Positions 34,450 through 43,236 of a stretch of DNA of 64,000 bases are shown here, piece after piece. Numbering within the stretch: position 1 is the first letter of the stretch; every line of letters starts with the position of its first letter. The stretch lies in contig DCJD01000012.1 of assembly GCA_002317215.1 (NCBI GenBank), positions 1-64,000 of the forward strand, written 5' to 3'. The translations under genes and the position numbers were made by a program. This stretch comes from Caryophanales bacterium UBA1709 (lineage in GTDB: Bacteria > Bacillota_I > Bacilli_A > RFN20 > UBA1709). The notes under the pieces are model-generated. The model searched no databases, had not been told where the DNA came from, and saw nothing but the letters and a program-made list of their open reading frames with translations.

Positions 34450-37125
34450 ATGATTAAAGCTATTAAAAAAGCCTTTACTTTAGTTGAACTATTAGTCGTC
34501 ATAGCCATTTTAGCAATTCTTGCTACTGTCGGTATCGTCTCTTATAGTTCATTTAAAGAAAAAGCACAAGTTTCTAATGACGTTGGGTTAGTTACTCAAC
34601 TAAACAGATTTGTTTACACTAAGACAAGTGAATCAATTACTTATCCTACACCATATTCTTTAATGGAAGATTTGGTTAATGATAAAACAGGTATTGACTT
34701 ATCTGAATTAGACACATTCAAAGGTGATTATCACTACGCATTCAATATTAACAAGGATGTTCAAAAATTCTTCTTAGTTAATAATAATTATGATGTAGTT
34801 GAAAACGGTAATGTTGTAACTAACAAATACAATAAAAATGCTAAATTAGATTTCTTTGTATTCGTTAAAGATAGCGAAGATGCTATTAAGATGGAACAAG
34901 CTGGATATAGCGTCTATCTACAAAACGGTACATATACTAACGAAACATTTGCCTCTTGGGAAGCTGGTCTTGATGTTGGCGATAATAAAATTAGCGCTAT
35001 TAACTATGTTAATACCACAGGATCAAATAGAAGTGTTACATTTAGAACAATTGAAGGAACTTTAACTATTAATGCTCCTTTAGATAATGTTTATCACTAT
35101 GGTTTTGCCAATGAAGTTATCTTAACTTCAACTGCAACCACTTCATATCATGAACTTGGTTCTACTCCAATTGTTTCAATTAAAAGAGGAAGACTTGCTC
35201 TAGAATCAGGTTGTTCAGTACAAGTTGTTCACTTTGCATCTACTGAGGTTGCTAATGAACCTATGTATGATGATATTAGAGTAGCTATTGCTGATGGTGT
35301 AGATTTACCAATCTTTGCTAGAGATCGCGTTGAAATTCCAGAACATCAAATCAATAAGATGCTAGTCGTTGAATTACAACATGGTTTAGATCCAGAATCA
35401 TGTGATAAAGATAAGATTTATTTATATAAATACGGTATTGTTGAGCAAATGATCGTTGAAGAAGTTAAAACTTCTGTTGAACGTTATGCTGATGAAGAGG
35501 CTGTTAATGATGATTCTCAACAATGTGCAATTGATCTTGCAAACTGTTGGAGATATAACGGTCAAGATTATAAATACGGCGAATACAAAACTGATAAAAC
35601 CGCTCAAGATGGTGTAATTAAAGTTTATCTTGATGGTACAGAAGAAGCTGATAAAACTGCTATTGCAGATGCCGAAGTTACTAATACTGGTATGGATTTC
35701 GAAGCAGCTACTAAGGTTGCCGCATTCGCAGGTGGTACTGGAACAGAAAATGACCCATACTTAATCTCAAATCCAACTCAATGGAATAACATTTATCCAA
35801 TTCTACATGAAACAACACCTCTTAAGAAAATTACTTATTTCAAATTAGTTTCAGATGTTGATTTCACTGATTATTATATTGATAACAGTCCAGTTGAAAA
35901 TGATTATATTTATATCAATATGGATGGAAACGGACATGAACTTAAAAATGTAAGTAAATTTGCTCCTAATTCATCTGAATCATTATTCAATTTATGTTGG
36001 AATATTACTTTATCTAACATGACTATTGACTTTGAAATAGTTTCTGATGGACGTAGCGGATATGTTGGTGGTATTAGTAAAGAACTAGGATGTACTAACC
36101 CAGATGATAAATCTGATAAAGCAGTATTTACTAACATTACAACAACAGGATCAATTATTAGAGATATAAGTGGTTTTACTGGCGTATATACTTCTGAATT
36201 ATATTGTAATGCTACATTCAATAATTGTGCTAACCACACATCACTTGTTTCTACAAGTTATGTTGCATCTATTGCTCCACACTGTATGGCAGGTGGAAGT
36301 CAAATCAGTCTAACATTTAATGGATATTATAACTTTGCTCCAATGTATGGTGCACAAGTTGGTGGTATCTTTGCAATGTATAGTGGCGACATCAAACCAC
36401 TTGTTACTGGTGGTGGAGTTGTTAACTATGGAAAGATATATTCAACAACACCATATCATGGTTGTTTCGATGCTAATGGTAACACATTCTATGATTCTAA
36501 TAATGCAGTAAAAGATGTTAAAGGCGCAGAAAGTGCAACTACTTTAACTGTTACTCCTACAACTATTACATTAGGAGAATTTGGCGATACTATTAAAACT
36601 GCCGCAGTTGCAAATGCTACTAGATATGCAATTAATATGTCATTTGCTACAGGACACTATGACTACACTCCTTCTTCTGGATGGGGCGGTGGATTCTATA
36701 GAACTCTTTCTAAAACTTATAGTGCTGAATATATGGCAGCACATAATTATGAATTCACAAACATGATTCACACATATATTGGTGAAGTTAAAAATGATAA
36801 GCAAGATTTCTGGAGTAATGATCCAGTTGCTTATAACGGATTATATGTTAGTGACGATTTCTCAGTTGAAACTGACGGTGTAGAAATTATTGATACTTTC
36901 ACAAATGGATTATATTTAATCTCATATGAAGGCAAGACTTTCTACTACTATAATTTAGATGCTAAGAGAGCTTTATTGGATAGTTCAATTCAAGAAGCTC
37001 GTAGTACAGGTAAATTCTATGTAACTGTTACTGTAACAGCTTATAAAGATAATACTATCATTGGTTATCGTTCTACTTCTTATTACTATACCCCAGATCA
37101 ATGGGATGGATTTATTGCAGACTAG
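34450..37125 (+). CDS. Giant prepilin-like protein with adhesin-like body (891 aa)
   Basis: The N terminus is a complete class III prepilin signal (MIKAIKKA then FTLVELLVVIAILAILATVGIVSY, Glu at +5, Ala at -1). Most prepilins have 130-250 residues; this has 891. The body is Thr/Asn/Tyr/Asp-rich, has few Lys clusters and looks extracellular. From about residue 428 it reads GTGTENDPYLISNPTQW, then FKLVSDVDFTDYY and MDGNGHELKN. This is the pattern of right-handed beta-helix/GLUG-type surface adhesins ('GTGTxxDPYxIxxxxxL ... DIDLxG ... FDGNGxTIxN'). No sortase or LPxTG motif is seen, so its anchor is the pilin helix. The inferred role is a pilus-tip adhesin or a stand-alone pseudopilin. Confidence 0.8.
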   Translation: MIKAIKKAFTLVELLVVIAILAILATVGIVSYSSFKEKAQVSNDVGLVTQLNRFVYTKTSESITYPTPYSLMEDLVNDKTGIDLSELDTFKGDYHYAFNINKDVQKFFLVNNNYDVVENGNVVTNKYNKNAKLDFFVFVKDSEDAIKMEQAGYSVYLQNGTYTNETFASWEAGLDVGDNKISAINYVNTTGSNRSVTFRTIEGTLTINAPLDNVYHYGFANEVILTSTATTSYHELGSTPIVSIKRGRLALESGCSVQVVHFASTEVANEPMYDDIRVAIADGVDLPIFARDRVEIPEHQINKMLVVELQHGLDPESCDKDKIYLYKYGIVEQMIVEEVKTSVERYADEEAVNDDSQQCAIDLANCWRYNGQDYKYGEYKTDKTAQDGVIKVYLDGTEEADKTAIADAEVTNTGMDFEAATKVAAFAGGTGTENDPYLISNPTQWNNIYPILHETTPLKKITYFKLVSDVDFTDYYIDNSPVENDYIYINMDGNGHELKNVSKFAPNSSESLFNLCWNITLSNMTIDFEIVSDGRSGYVGGISKELGCTNPDDKSDKAVFTNITTTGSIIRDISGFTGVYTSELYCNATFNNCANHTSLVSTSYVASIAPHCMAGGSQISLTFNGYYNFAPMYGAQVGGIFAMYSGDIKPLVTGGGVVNYGKIYSTTPYHGCFDANGNTFYDSNNAVKDVKGAESATTLTVTPTTITLGEFGDTIKTAAVANATRYAINMSFATGHYDYTPSSGWGGGFYRTLSKTYSAEYMAAHNYEFTNMIHTYIGEVKNDKQDFWSNDPVAYNGLYVSDDFSVETDGVEIIDTFTNGLYLISYEGKTFYYYNLDAKRALLDSSIQEARSTGKFYVTVTVTAYKDNTIIGYRSTSYYYTPDQWDGFIAD

Positions 37126-37136
37126 GAGAGATTATT

Positions 37137-37781
37137 ATGATATTTACAATGATAGATAAAATGTTTGAAATTCAAGGATCTAACTTATTATTACTAGCAA
37201 TTCTTTGTTCGCTAGTATCAGTAATGTTAATCATACTTATGATTCTTGGATTAGTTTCCGACAAAAAGATTAAAACTGAAAAGAAAGCTTTAACAGATGA
37301 AGCTGAGTATTATCAAAAACGTTATGAAAAAAGCGTTGAAGTTAATACATTAGTTGATGGTATTGTTTCTGCACTTGAAAAAGGCAAACCATTACCTGAA
37401 ATTGAAGGTTACGTTTATAAACCTAAAAATGCTTCTAAAAAAGATACAAGACAATATGATCAATGTCTTGCAGAACTCCCAAAAGTTAAAAGACAAATCA
37501 TTGAAGAATTTACTAAAGCTTGCAATGAACTTGAAGGAATTTCATCTAAAAAAGCTGGAAGAAAATTAACATATAAGTTAGGAAAATCCACAATTGCCGA
37601 TATTACAATCAAGTTTGATACTGCTGTTATTAAAATCTATGTTCAAAATAAAGAATTATTAGATCGTGAAATGGTACTTAAACCATTATCATTCGATGTA
37701 ACAAAATATCTAAATGTAGATAATTTAATCTTAGCTGTTAAACAAGCACATATTGTATTCGCTCTTGAAGCAAATAAATAA
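37137..37781 (+). CDS. One-helix membrane protein of the pilus locus, unknown
   Basis: A 214-residue protein with one strong membrane helix at about residues 18-40. A charged, Lys/Glu-rich coiled-coil-like region (about 42-75) and a soluble mixed domain rich in Lys follow. The distribution suggests a cytosolic C-terminal domain. I do not recognise the family. Its place in a pilus locus with no PilN or PilO gene makes a membrane-platform role possible, but this is inference. The ATG at 37137 follows AGGAGAG; a frame start 12 codons earlier lies inside the giant prepilin gene. A terminator follows, so it ends the prepilin-2 transcript. Confidence 0.55.
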   Translation: MIFTMIDKMFEIQGSNLLLLAILCSLVSVMLIILMILGLVSDKKIKTEKKALTDEAEYYQKRYEKSVEVNTLVDGIVSALEKGKPLPEIEGYVYKPKNASKKDTRQYDQCLAELPKVKRQIIEEFTKACNELEGISSKKAGRKLTYKLGKSTIADITIKFDTAVIKIYVQNKELLDREMVLKPLSFDVTKYLNVDNLILAVKQAHIVFALEANK

Positions 37782-37794
37782 TAAAATAAAAATT

Positions 37795-37822
37795 AGGCAT
37801 TTATATTATAAATGCCTTTTTT
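37795..37822 (+). terminator. Terminator inside the pilus locus
   Basis: AGGCATTTATA...TATAAATGCCT hairpin followed by six Ts. Confidence 0.85.
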
Positions 37823-37834
37823 ATTGAAATAGTG

Positions 37835-37840
37835 TATAAT
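37835..37840 (+). promoter_or_regulatory. -10 element of the pilus assembly operon, leaderless spacing
   Basis: TATAAT lies 6 bases before the ATG of the minor prepilin gene, with no ribosome site between. It is the third transcription unit of the locus. Confidence 0.55.
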
Positions 37841-37846
37841 TTTATT

Positions 37847-38230
37847 ATGAAGAAAAAAACAAAAGGTTTTACACTAGTAGAAGTATTGGCTGCGATTAGC
37901 GTTGCGGCCATCCTTTTTGGACTTATTAGTTATAGTATGCTTTTTATTAATACAACAAGTAGTGAAGCGATTAGTGAAAGCGGAAGTAGCTATGCTATAA
38001 GAAAAATAAAAGATTATATTATAAGTCAACGAATTGATGATGATAAGTTTAATTATAGTGAGAATACTTTGTTTTATGATTCATCTGTTATATTTGAAAA
38101 CCTACCATTTGAAAGTATGAATATTGATATCGAAAATCATCTTGATGATAATTCAACATGGTGTACTATTGCATATTCAAGTAATAATAGTAGTGATTCA
38201 ATTAATTTTGTTGTTTATATAGGAGGCTAA
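37847..38230 (+). CDS. Minor type IV prepilin
   Basis: A 127-residue prepilin. The leader MKKKTKG ends in the usual Gly, followed by FTLVEVLAAISVAAILFGLISYSML with Glu at +5. The mature part is small and Asn/Ser/Asp-rich. The ATG at 37847 gives the right leader length; a GTG five codons earlier is inside the -10. It starts the assembly operon and is followed one base later by the PilM-like gene. Confidence 0.88.
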   Translation: MKKKTKGFTLVEVLAAISVAAILFGLISYSMLFINTTSSEAISESGSSYAIRKIKDYIISQRIDDDKFNYSENTLFYDSSVIFENLPFESMNIDIENHLDDNSTWCTIAYSSNNSSDSINFVVYIGG

Positions 38231-38231
38231 T

Positions 38232-39011
38232 ATGAAGGATTGTTTTACAGTATTAACATTTAATAATGTCGGTAATGCTTTTATTTCAGTTAAAACTTAC
38301 AAGCGATTAATTAGTGGTAAAGATGAGTTTATTAATGAAGATTATCTTGCATTAGATGATTTACAATTAAAAAACGGTTTACCAATTAACGCAAGTTACA
38401 TTGCTGAATTTATTGAAGGGCTTGATATAAATGATTATGATTTATATCTATGTTTAAATTGCGATGAAATCTTTAAGATTACCACTTCTATGCCTCATAT
38501 TTCATTATCAAAAGCTAAAAAGGTTGTTGGTCTTGATATTAAAACTAACTACCCAGACTTAGTTGAGAATTATGATAAGAAACAATATATTTATGCTACT
38601 TCTCAAGGATACTTATTTTATGATTATTTAATACCAAAAAGAATTATTGATTTCTTTAAAAAGATTTTTAAAGAAAAGAATATTAAGTATCAAAAATATG
38701 TTTTATATCCTGAATTCTTATTAAAGACTAGTGGTATTAAGGATAAAGAATATGTTTATGCTTTTAATGAGCATGGTCTTGGTACATTAATTTTAAATTA
38801 TAACGGAGCATATTCTTATTCTACTTTTGCTTATAATTTTAATGCTCTAAACCAAACATATTATCAAATGGTTAGCAAACATCAATACGAACTAGAAAAG
38901 AAAACTTTAGATAAAGTATACTGCACTTTTGGTGTTATTGGATTTAGTGCAAAAGCAGAATATAAAGAGCCATTTAAAAAATATAAATTTGAATTAAAAG
39001 GATTGAAATAA
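38232..39011 (+). CDS. PilM-like protein of the pilus locus (distant)
   Basis: A 259-residue soluble protein. The segment DLYLCLNCDEIFKITTSMPHISLSKAKKVVGLDI (near residues 75-108) has the order of the PilM family: a strand, then a 'Vf.R...P.ls..e...av..e' pattern. A later strand pair (HGLGTLILNYNGAYSYSTF) sits where the actin-like phosphate motif would be. It is shorter than PilM (~350 aa) and the nucleotide-binding residues are not clearly kept, so it could be an inactive relative. AGGAGG precedes the ATG. It shares one base with the next prepilin gene. The call is mostly from context and faint pattern. Confidence 0.4.
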   Translation: MKDCFTVLTFNNVGNAFISVKTYKRLISGKDEFINEDYLALDDLQLKNGLPINASYIAEFIEGLDINDYDLYLCLNCDEIFKITTSMPHISLSKAKKVVGLDIKTNYPDLVENYDKKQYIYATSQGYLFYDYLIPKRIIDFFKKIFKEKNIKYQKYVLYPEFLLKTSGIKDKEYVYAFNEHGLGTLILNYNGAYSYSTFAYNFNALNQTYYQMVSKHQYELEKKTLDKVYCTFGVIGFSAKAEYKEPFKKYKFELKGLK

Positions 39012-39403
39012 TGAAAAAAGCGATGACACTTGTTGAAGTACTAGTTGCATTAACAATTTTCTTGTTAATCTTTACTTTAACATTGTCTATTTATGCTTCA
39101 ATTAGTATTATTTCCAAAAGGCAAAAACAATATACCTACTTTGAATCAATCTGTTTAGATATCGACAAATATTATGATTCATATGATAAACAATGGGATA
39201 TATATTACTATAATCATAATGCTGAATTTGGAACGGTTATTTATTATTCATCCTCATATCAAGTATCTCAAAATAGCGATGCTAGATATGAACTAGAATA
39301 TAAATATGATATTGATGATCATTTAGTTGTTAGCATTAAAGATATTGTGAACGATAACTATGTTATTAAAGATTTAAATTATGGAGTATCAAAAGCGAGA
39401 TGA
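39011..39403 (+). CDS. Minor type IV prepilin
   Basis: A 130-residue prepilin with a very short leader (MKKA) and then MTLVEVLVALTIFLLIFTLTLSIYA, with Glu at +5, Met rather than Phe at +1, and Ala at -1. The mature part is Tyr- and Asp-rich. The start overlaps the PilM-like gene (TAATG) and the end overlaps the following small gene (ATGA). It resembles GspI/GspJ or ComGD-like minor pilins. Confidence 0.82.
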   Translation: MKKAMTLVEVLVALTIFLLIFTLTLSIYASISIISKRQKQYTYFESICLDIDKYYDSYDKQWDIYYYNHNAEFGTVIYYSSSYQVSQNSDARYELEYKYDIDDHLVVSIKDIVNDNYVIKDLNYGVSKAR

Positions 39404-39573
39404 AAACTAAGAAAGCTAGTGCATTACTTGTTACATTCATTGTCTGTCTTGTTCTATTAATCTTAGTTGTTGGAACACTTTCATTAGTTGTTCGTTATAA
39501 TCTTGATGTTAATAGAAGAAGTGATTTACTTGAAAATAAAGTATACAACGTTATAAAAGGAGAAATATGGTAA
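39400..39573 (+). CDS. 57-residue one-helix protein, PilX/GspK- or ComGG-like
   Basis: A small gene starting at the ATGA overlap with the prepilin and ending six bases inside the prepilin peptidase gene. A short basic head (MKTKKAS) is followed by ALLVTFIVCLVLLILVVGTLSLVVRYN and a charged tail. It has the pilin-like helix but lacks Glu at +5, the same deviation seen in PilX/GspK and ComGG-type initiators. Coupling on both sides and a normal composition support that it is real. Confidence 0.7.
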   Translation: MKTKKASALLVTFIVCLVLLILVVGTLSLVVRYNLDVNRRSDLLENKVYNVIKGEIW

Positions 39574-40340
39574 ACATTATTATTGGTTTATTTATATTTG
39601 TTATTGGAACTTGCTTCGCAAGCTTCTTTGGCGTTGTTATAAGTAGAGTACCAAACAAAATGTCAATTGTTAAACCTGATAGTCATTGCTTCAATTGCGA
39701 TCATGAACTTAAATGGTATGAGAATATTCCTTTGATTTCTTATATAGTATTAAAAGGAAAATGCAGTAATTGTAATACTAAGATTGGTATTTTCTCGTTT
39801 ATCTATGAATTAGTTGGTGGATTAGTTCCATTATTTATATTTATTAAGTTTGGAATTAATGTTGAATCAATATTAATAATGGTTATTAGTTTAATTCTTT
39901 TATTAATGGCCGGATACGACTATAAAACAAATACTATATTAGATATTATGTGGATGGTATTTGGAATATTAGTATTAATGTTATTTATGTATCGTTCTAT
40001 ATTCTTATTTATTCCATTTAAAAACTACCTAATTAGTTTTGCTATTGGATCAATTATATTTATATTTATTAAGTTATTTGGTTTATTTATTTTAAAGATG
40101 GATATTTTAGGAACTGGCGATGTCATTGTTTTTGGACTATCTTGTTTATTATTTAATCCACTTGGTATTTTAATTAGTTTAATAATTAGTTGTGTTCCAG
40201 GATCAATTATTGAATTAATTAAATTATCAAAATCTAAAGAAGAAAAAGAAATTGCCTTTCTTCCTTATTTAGCATTTGGAATATATATCGCAATTCTTTT
40301 TACTCCATTTATTACTAATTTATTATTTGAGGTGATCTAA
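39567..40340 (+). CDS. pilD: Type IV prepilin peptidase (PilD/ComC family)
   Basis: Membrane aspartyl protease that cleaves and methylates prepilins. The N-terminal FASFFGVVISRVP and the zinc tetrad (CFNC and CSNC about 28 residues apart, near 44-75) are those of the bifunctional enzyme. Catalytic Asp residues are D118 (AGYDYKTN) and D185 (GTGD). There are about eight membrane helices. At 257 aa it is typical. AAAGGAG precedes the ATG, which overlaps the small upstream gene. All four Glu+5 prepilins in this locus are its expected substrates. Confidence 0.93.
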   Translation: MVNIIIGLFIFVIGTCFASFFGVVISRVPNKMSIVKPDSHCFNCDHELKWYENIPLISYIVLKGKCSNCNTKIGIFSFIYELVGGLVPLFIFIKFGINVESILIMVISLILLLMAGYDYKTNTILDIMWMVFGILVLMLFMYRSIFLFIPFKNYLISFAIGSIIFIFIKLFGLFILKMDILGTGDVIVFGLSCLLFNPLGILISLIISCVPGSIIELIKLSKSKEEKEIAFLPYLAFGIYIAILFTPFITNLLFEVI

Positions 40341-40341
40341 T

Positions 40342-41547
40342 ATGCCATTTTATAGATGCAAAGTATATAACCAACTTGGAAAACAAATCGTTACTTATAA
40401 AGAAGCAACTGATGAAACAAGTTTAAAAGCTAATTTAAAAACCGATTGTTTGATTTTGATTAATGCTAGTGTTGTCAAAGAAAAAGAACCAAATGTATTT
40501 TTTAGTGTTTCTAGTAAAATTAAAAGAAGCGAAGTTATTATGTTTTTAAGACAATTCTCCGTTTTAATTAGTAGTAGCGTTTCTATAGCTGATGCATTAA
40601 GTAGTTTAAAATCTCAAAGATATTCTAAACCATTCATGAAAGTATTAATGGAGATATATCGTGATGTAATGAGTGGAAAACTATTATCAGAAGCTTTTGG
40701 AGTTCATCCTAAAGTATTCCCAAGATTTTTCGTTGAAATGGTTGCAATTGGTGAAGTATCAGGATCTCTTGATAATGTATTAAAGCAAATGGCAGATTAT
40801 TATGAGAAAGATAATAAAATCAAAGGGAAAGCTAAAGCTGCTTTAACTTATCCTTCTATATTATTTGTCATGATTAATATTGTTATTATATTTATGAGTT
40901 TTGTTATCTTGCCTCAATTTGAAAATATGTTTATTGAATTTGGAGGGACTGTTCCAAAATTTACTACAACAATATTAGATATTGCTTACTATATTCGTAC
41001 AAATCTATTCTATATTATTGTTGGCTTACTTACTTTCTTCTCTTTATTATATTTATATTTTCAAACTAAATCAGGCAAATATTCCAAAGATAAGATTGCC
41101 TTACATTTACCTTTTGTAGGGAGAATTAATAGAGCAATTATTACATCAAGATTTACTAAAGCATTCGTCATATTATTAAACAGTGGTATGAATATAAGCG
41201 ATTGTATGGAAAACTTAAAAAGAGTATTAACTAACCAAGTTTTCTCTAAGAAATTTGATTATGCTATTACGGAAGTTAAAAGAGGTAAATCGATTGCAAG
41301 ATCAATTGAGAATACAGATATGTTCCCAAGCATCTTAATTGAAATGATTAAAGTTGGAGAAAAAAGTGGCAACTTAGAAGAAGTATTAAATTCAACTTCA
41401 GGTTTCTATGATGATGAAGTTGAAAGAAGTATATCCAAAGCAACGGCGGCACTTGAACCTATTATGATATTATTCCTAGGTGCGGTAGTAGTTGTTGTAC
41501 TATTAAGCGTTTATATACCAATGCTTGACTTAATGAATCAAATTTAG
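40342..41547 (+). CDS. pilC: Type IV pilus inner-membrane platform protein PilC/GspF/ComGB
   Basis: Platform protein on which pilins are assembled. Two T2SSF repeats are visible. The first (about 72-195) has FLRQFSVLISSSVSIADAL, the second (about 270-395) has TSRFTKAFVILLNSGMNISDCM. Each is followed by GE.SG (AIGEVSGSL; KVGEKSGNL). Three membrane helices lie at about 170-195, 220-245 and 370-395. At 401 aa it is full length. It begins one base after pilD and is followed by pilB after 12 bp. Confidence 0.93.
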   Translation: MPFYRCKVYNQLGKQIVTYKEATDETSLKANLKTDCLILINASVVKEKEPNVFFSVSSKIKRSEVIMFLRQFSVLISSSVSIADALSSLKSQRYSKPFMKVLMEIYRDVMSGKLLSEAFGVHPKVFPRFFVEMVAIGEVSGSLDNVLKQMADYYEKDNKIKGKAKAALTYPSILFVMINIVIIFMSFVILPQFENMFIEFGGTVPKFTTTILDIAYYIRTNLFYIIVGLLTFFSLLYLYFQTKSGKYSKDKIALHLPFVGRINRAIITSRFTKAFVILLNSGMNISDCMENLKRVLTNQVFSKKFDYAITEVKRGKSIARSIENTDMFPSILIEMIKVGEKSGNLEEVLNSTSGFYDDEVERSISKATAALEPIMILFLGAVVVVVLLSVYIPMLDLMNQI

Positions 41548-41559
41548 GAGGGTTTAAAT

Positions 41560-43236
41560 ATGATAATCAATGAAAGATTTGCAAAATACCTAGAGACAAA
41601 TAGCTCAATTAGTCCAGAAATGATCAATAAATATCTTGATATTTCAGATAAAAATGAGACGCCAATTTATTTTGAAATTATTAAAGAACCTAAAGTTTCT
41701 GAAGAAGAAGTATATCGTTTACTTGCTACATTCTTTAAAACCGAATATCGTTATGTTCAATTATCAGAATTAAATTTCCCATTAATTGATAAATTTCCTC
41801 GTGCAAAATTAATCGAATTTAAAACTGTTCCAATTGAAGAAAATGAAGATAGTGTTTCTTTTATTCTTTCAAACCCATTAAGATTTGAAGATTTACAAGA
41901 ATTTAAAGCAATTACTCCAAAACAAATTAGATGCTATGTTTCAACAACTTCTAATATTAATGATTTAGTTTCTTATATTGATAACAAAGCACAACAAAGA
42001 AGTGTTATGGAAGGTTTGGATAGCGATTCTAATTTTAAAGATAGCGAGAATAATGGTAATAAAACTGTTGAGATTGATGCTCCTGTTATTAAACTTTGTG
42101 ACTCTATTTTAAAAGATGCAATCAGTAGAAAAGCTAGTGATATTCATATTGAGCCTTTCCAAGAAGACTTATTATTAAGATTTAGAATAGATGGTAAATT
42201 AAGCGTTGTTGATCATCTAAACTTGAACATGTATCAAGCAATTTTAGCTCGTTATAAAATTATGGCCGAGATGAATATTGCTGAACGTCGTGTTCCCCAA
42301 GATGGTAAAATTAATATGAGTATAAGCGGGGTTGAATTTGACTTCCGTGTCTCAACAATACCTACAATCAATGGTGAGAAAATAGTTATAAGAATATTCA
42401 ATAACTCCTTATCTACAGCCAATATTAATAGTTTAGGATATAATGAAAATGAACAAAAATTAGTTCTAAACATGATTTCAAGACCACATGGAATAATATT
42501 ACTTACTGGTCCAACTGGATCTGGTAAATCAACATCATTATATACATTTTTAAGACACCTAAATAAAGAAGATACTAATATTATTACGGTTGAAGATCCA
42601 GTTGAAAATGTTATTGATGGTATAAATCAAGTTCAAGTTAATCCAAAAGCAAATATGACTTTTGCTAATGCATTAAGATCTATATTAAGACAAGACCCTA
42701 ATATTATAATGATTGGTGAAATTCGTGATGAAGAAACAGCTGCCATTGCAACTCGTGCTGCTATTACTGGTCACTTAGTTTTATCTACATTACATACCAA
42801 TAGTGCAACTGGAGTTGTATCAAGACTTGTTAATATGGGAGTTGCCCCTTATTTAGTTGCTGATAGTTTACTTGGAGCAATCTCTCAAAGACTTGTTAGA
42901 AGATTATGCCCAAAATGTAAAAAGGAACACTTAACTACTAAAGCTGAAATGGAAATATTAGGTTTAGATAAACCTACTAAAATTTGTTCTCCAGTAGGCT
43001 GTCCTGCATGTAACAATACAGGATATAGTGGTAGAACTGGTGTATTTGAGATTATGGTTTGCGATGATAGTGTTCGTAGTGCAATTATGAACGATCATTT
43101 CTCAACTGAATTATTAAATAATGTTGTAGAAGGTAAAATGGTTTCTTTAATTGATAATTGTAAAGAAAAGATTTTACAAGGAATTACAAGCATTGAAGAA
43201 TACAATGAATTATCTGAGGTTGTTAAAACAAAATAA
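41560..43236 (+). CDS. pilB: Type IV pilus assembly ATPase PilB/GspE
   Basis: Hexameric ATPase that drives pilus extension. An N-terminal MshEN/T2SSE-N domain (about 1-150) precedes the ATPase core. Walker A is GPTGSGKS at 317-324, the Asp box is VEDPVE, Walker B is NIIMIGEIRD (about 381-390) and the His box is HLVLSTLHTN. A four-cysteine zinc site (CPKC and CPAC, about 450-490) marks extension ATPases and is absent from PilT. At 558 aa it is complete. No PilT retraction ATPase is present in the window, so extension only, or use of a PilT elsewhere. Confidence 0.94.
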   Translation: MIINERFAKYLETNSSISPEMINKYLDISDKNETPIYFEIIKEPKVSEEEVYRLLATFFKTEYRYVQLSELNFPLIDKFPRAKLIEFKTVPIEENEDSVSFILSNPLRFEDLQEFKAITPKQIRCYVSTTSNINDLVSYIDNKAQQRSVMEGLDSDSNFKDSENNGNKTVEIDAPVIKLCDSILKDAISRKASDIHIEPFQEDLLLRFRIDGKLSVVDHLNLNMYQAILARYKIMAEMNIAERRVPQDGKINMSISGVEFDFRVSTIPTINGEKIVIRIFNNSLSTANINSLGYNENEQKLVLNMISRPHGIILLTGPTGSGKSTSLYTFLRHLNKEDTNIITVEDPVENVIDGINQVQVNPKANMTFANALRSILRQDPNIIMIGEIRDEETAAIATRAAITGHLVLSTLHTNSATGVVSRLVNMGVAPYLVADSLLGAISQRLVRRLCPKCKKEHLTTKAEMEILGLDKPTKICSPVGCPACNNTGYSGRTGVFEIMVCDDSVRSAIMNDHFSTELLNNVVEGKMVSLIDNCKEKILQGITSIEEYNELSEVVKTK

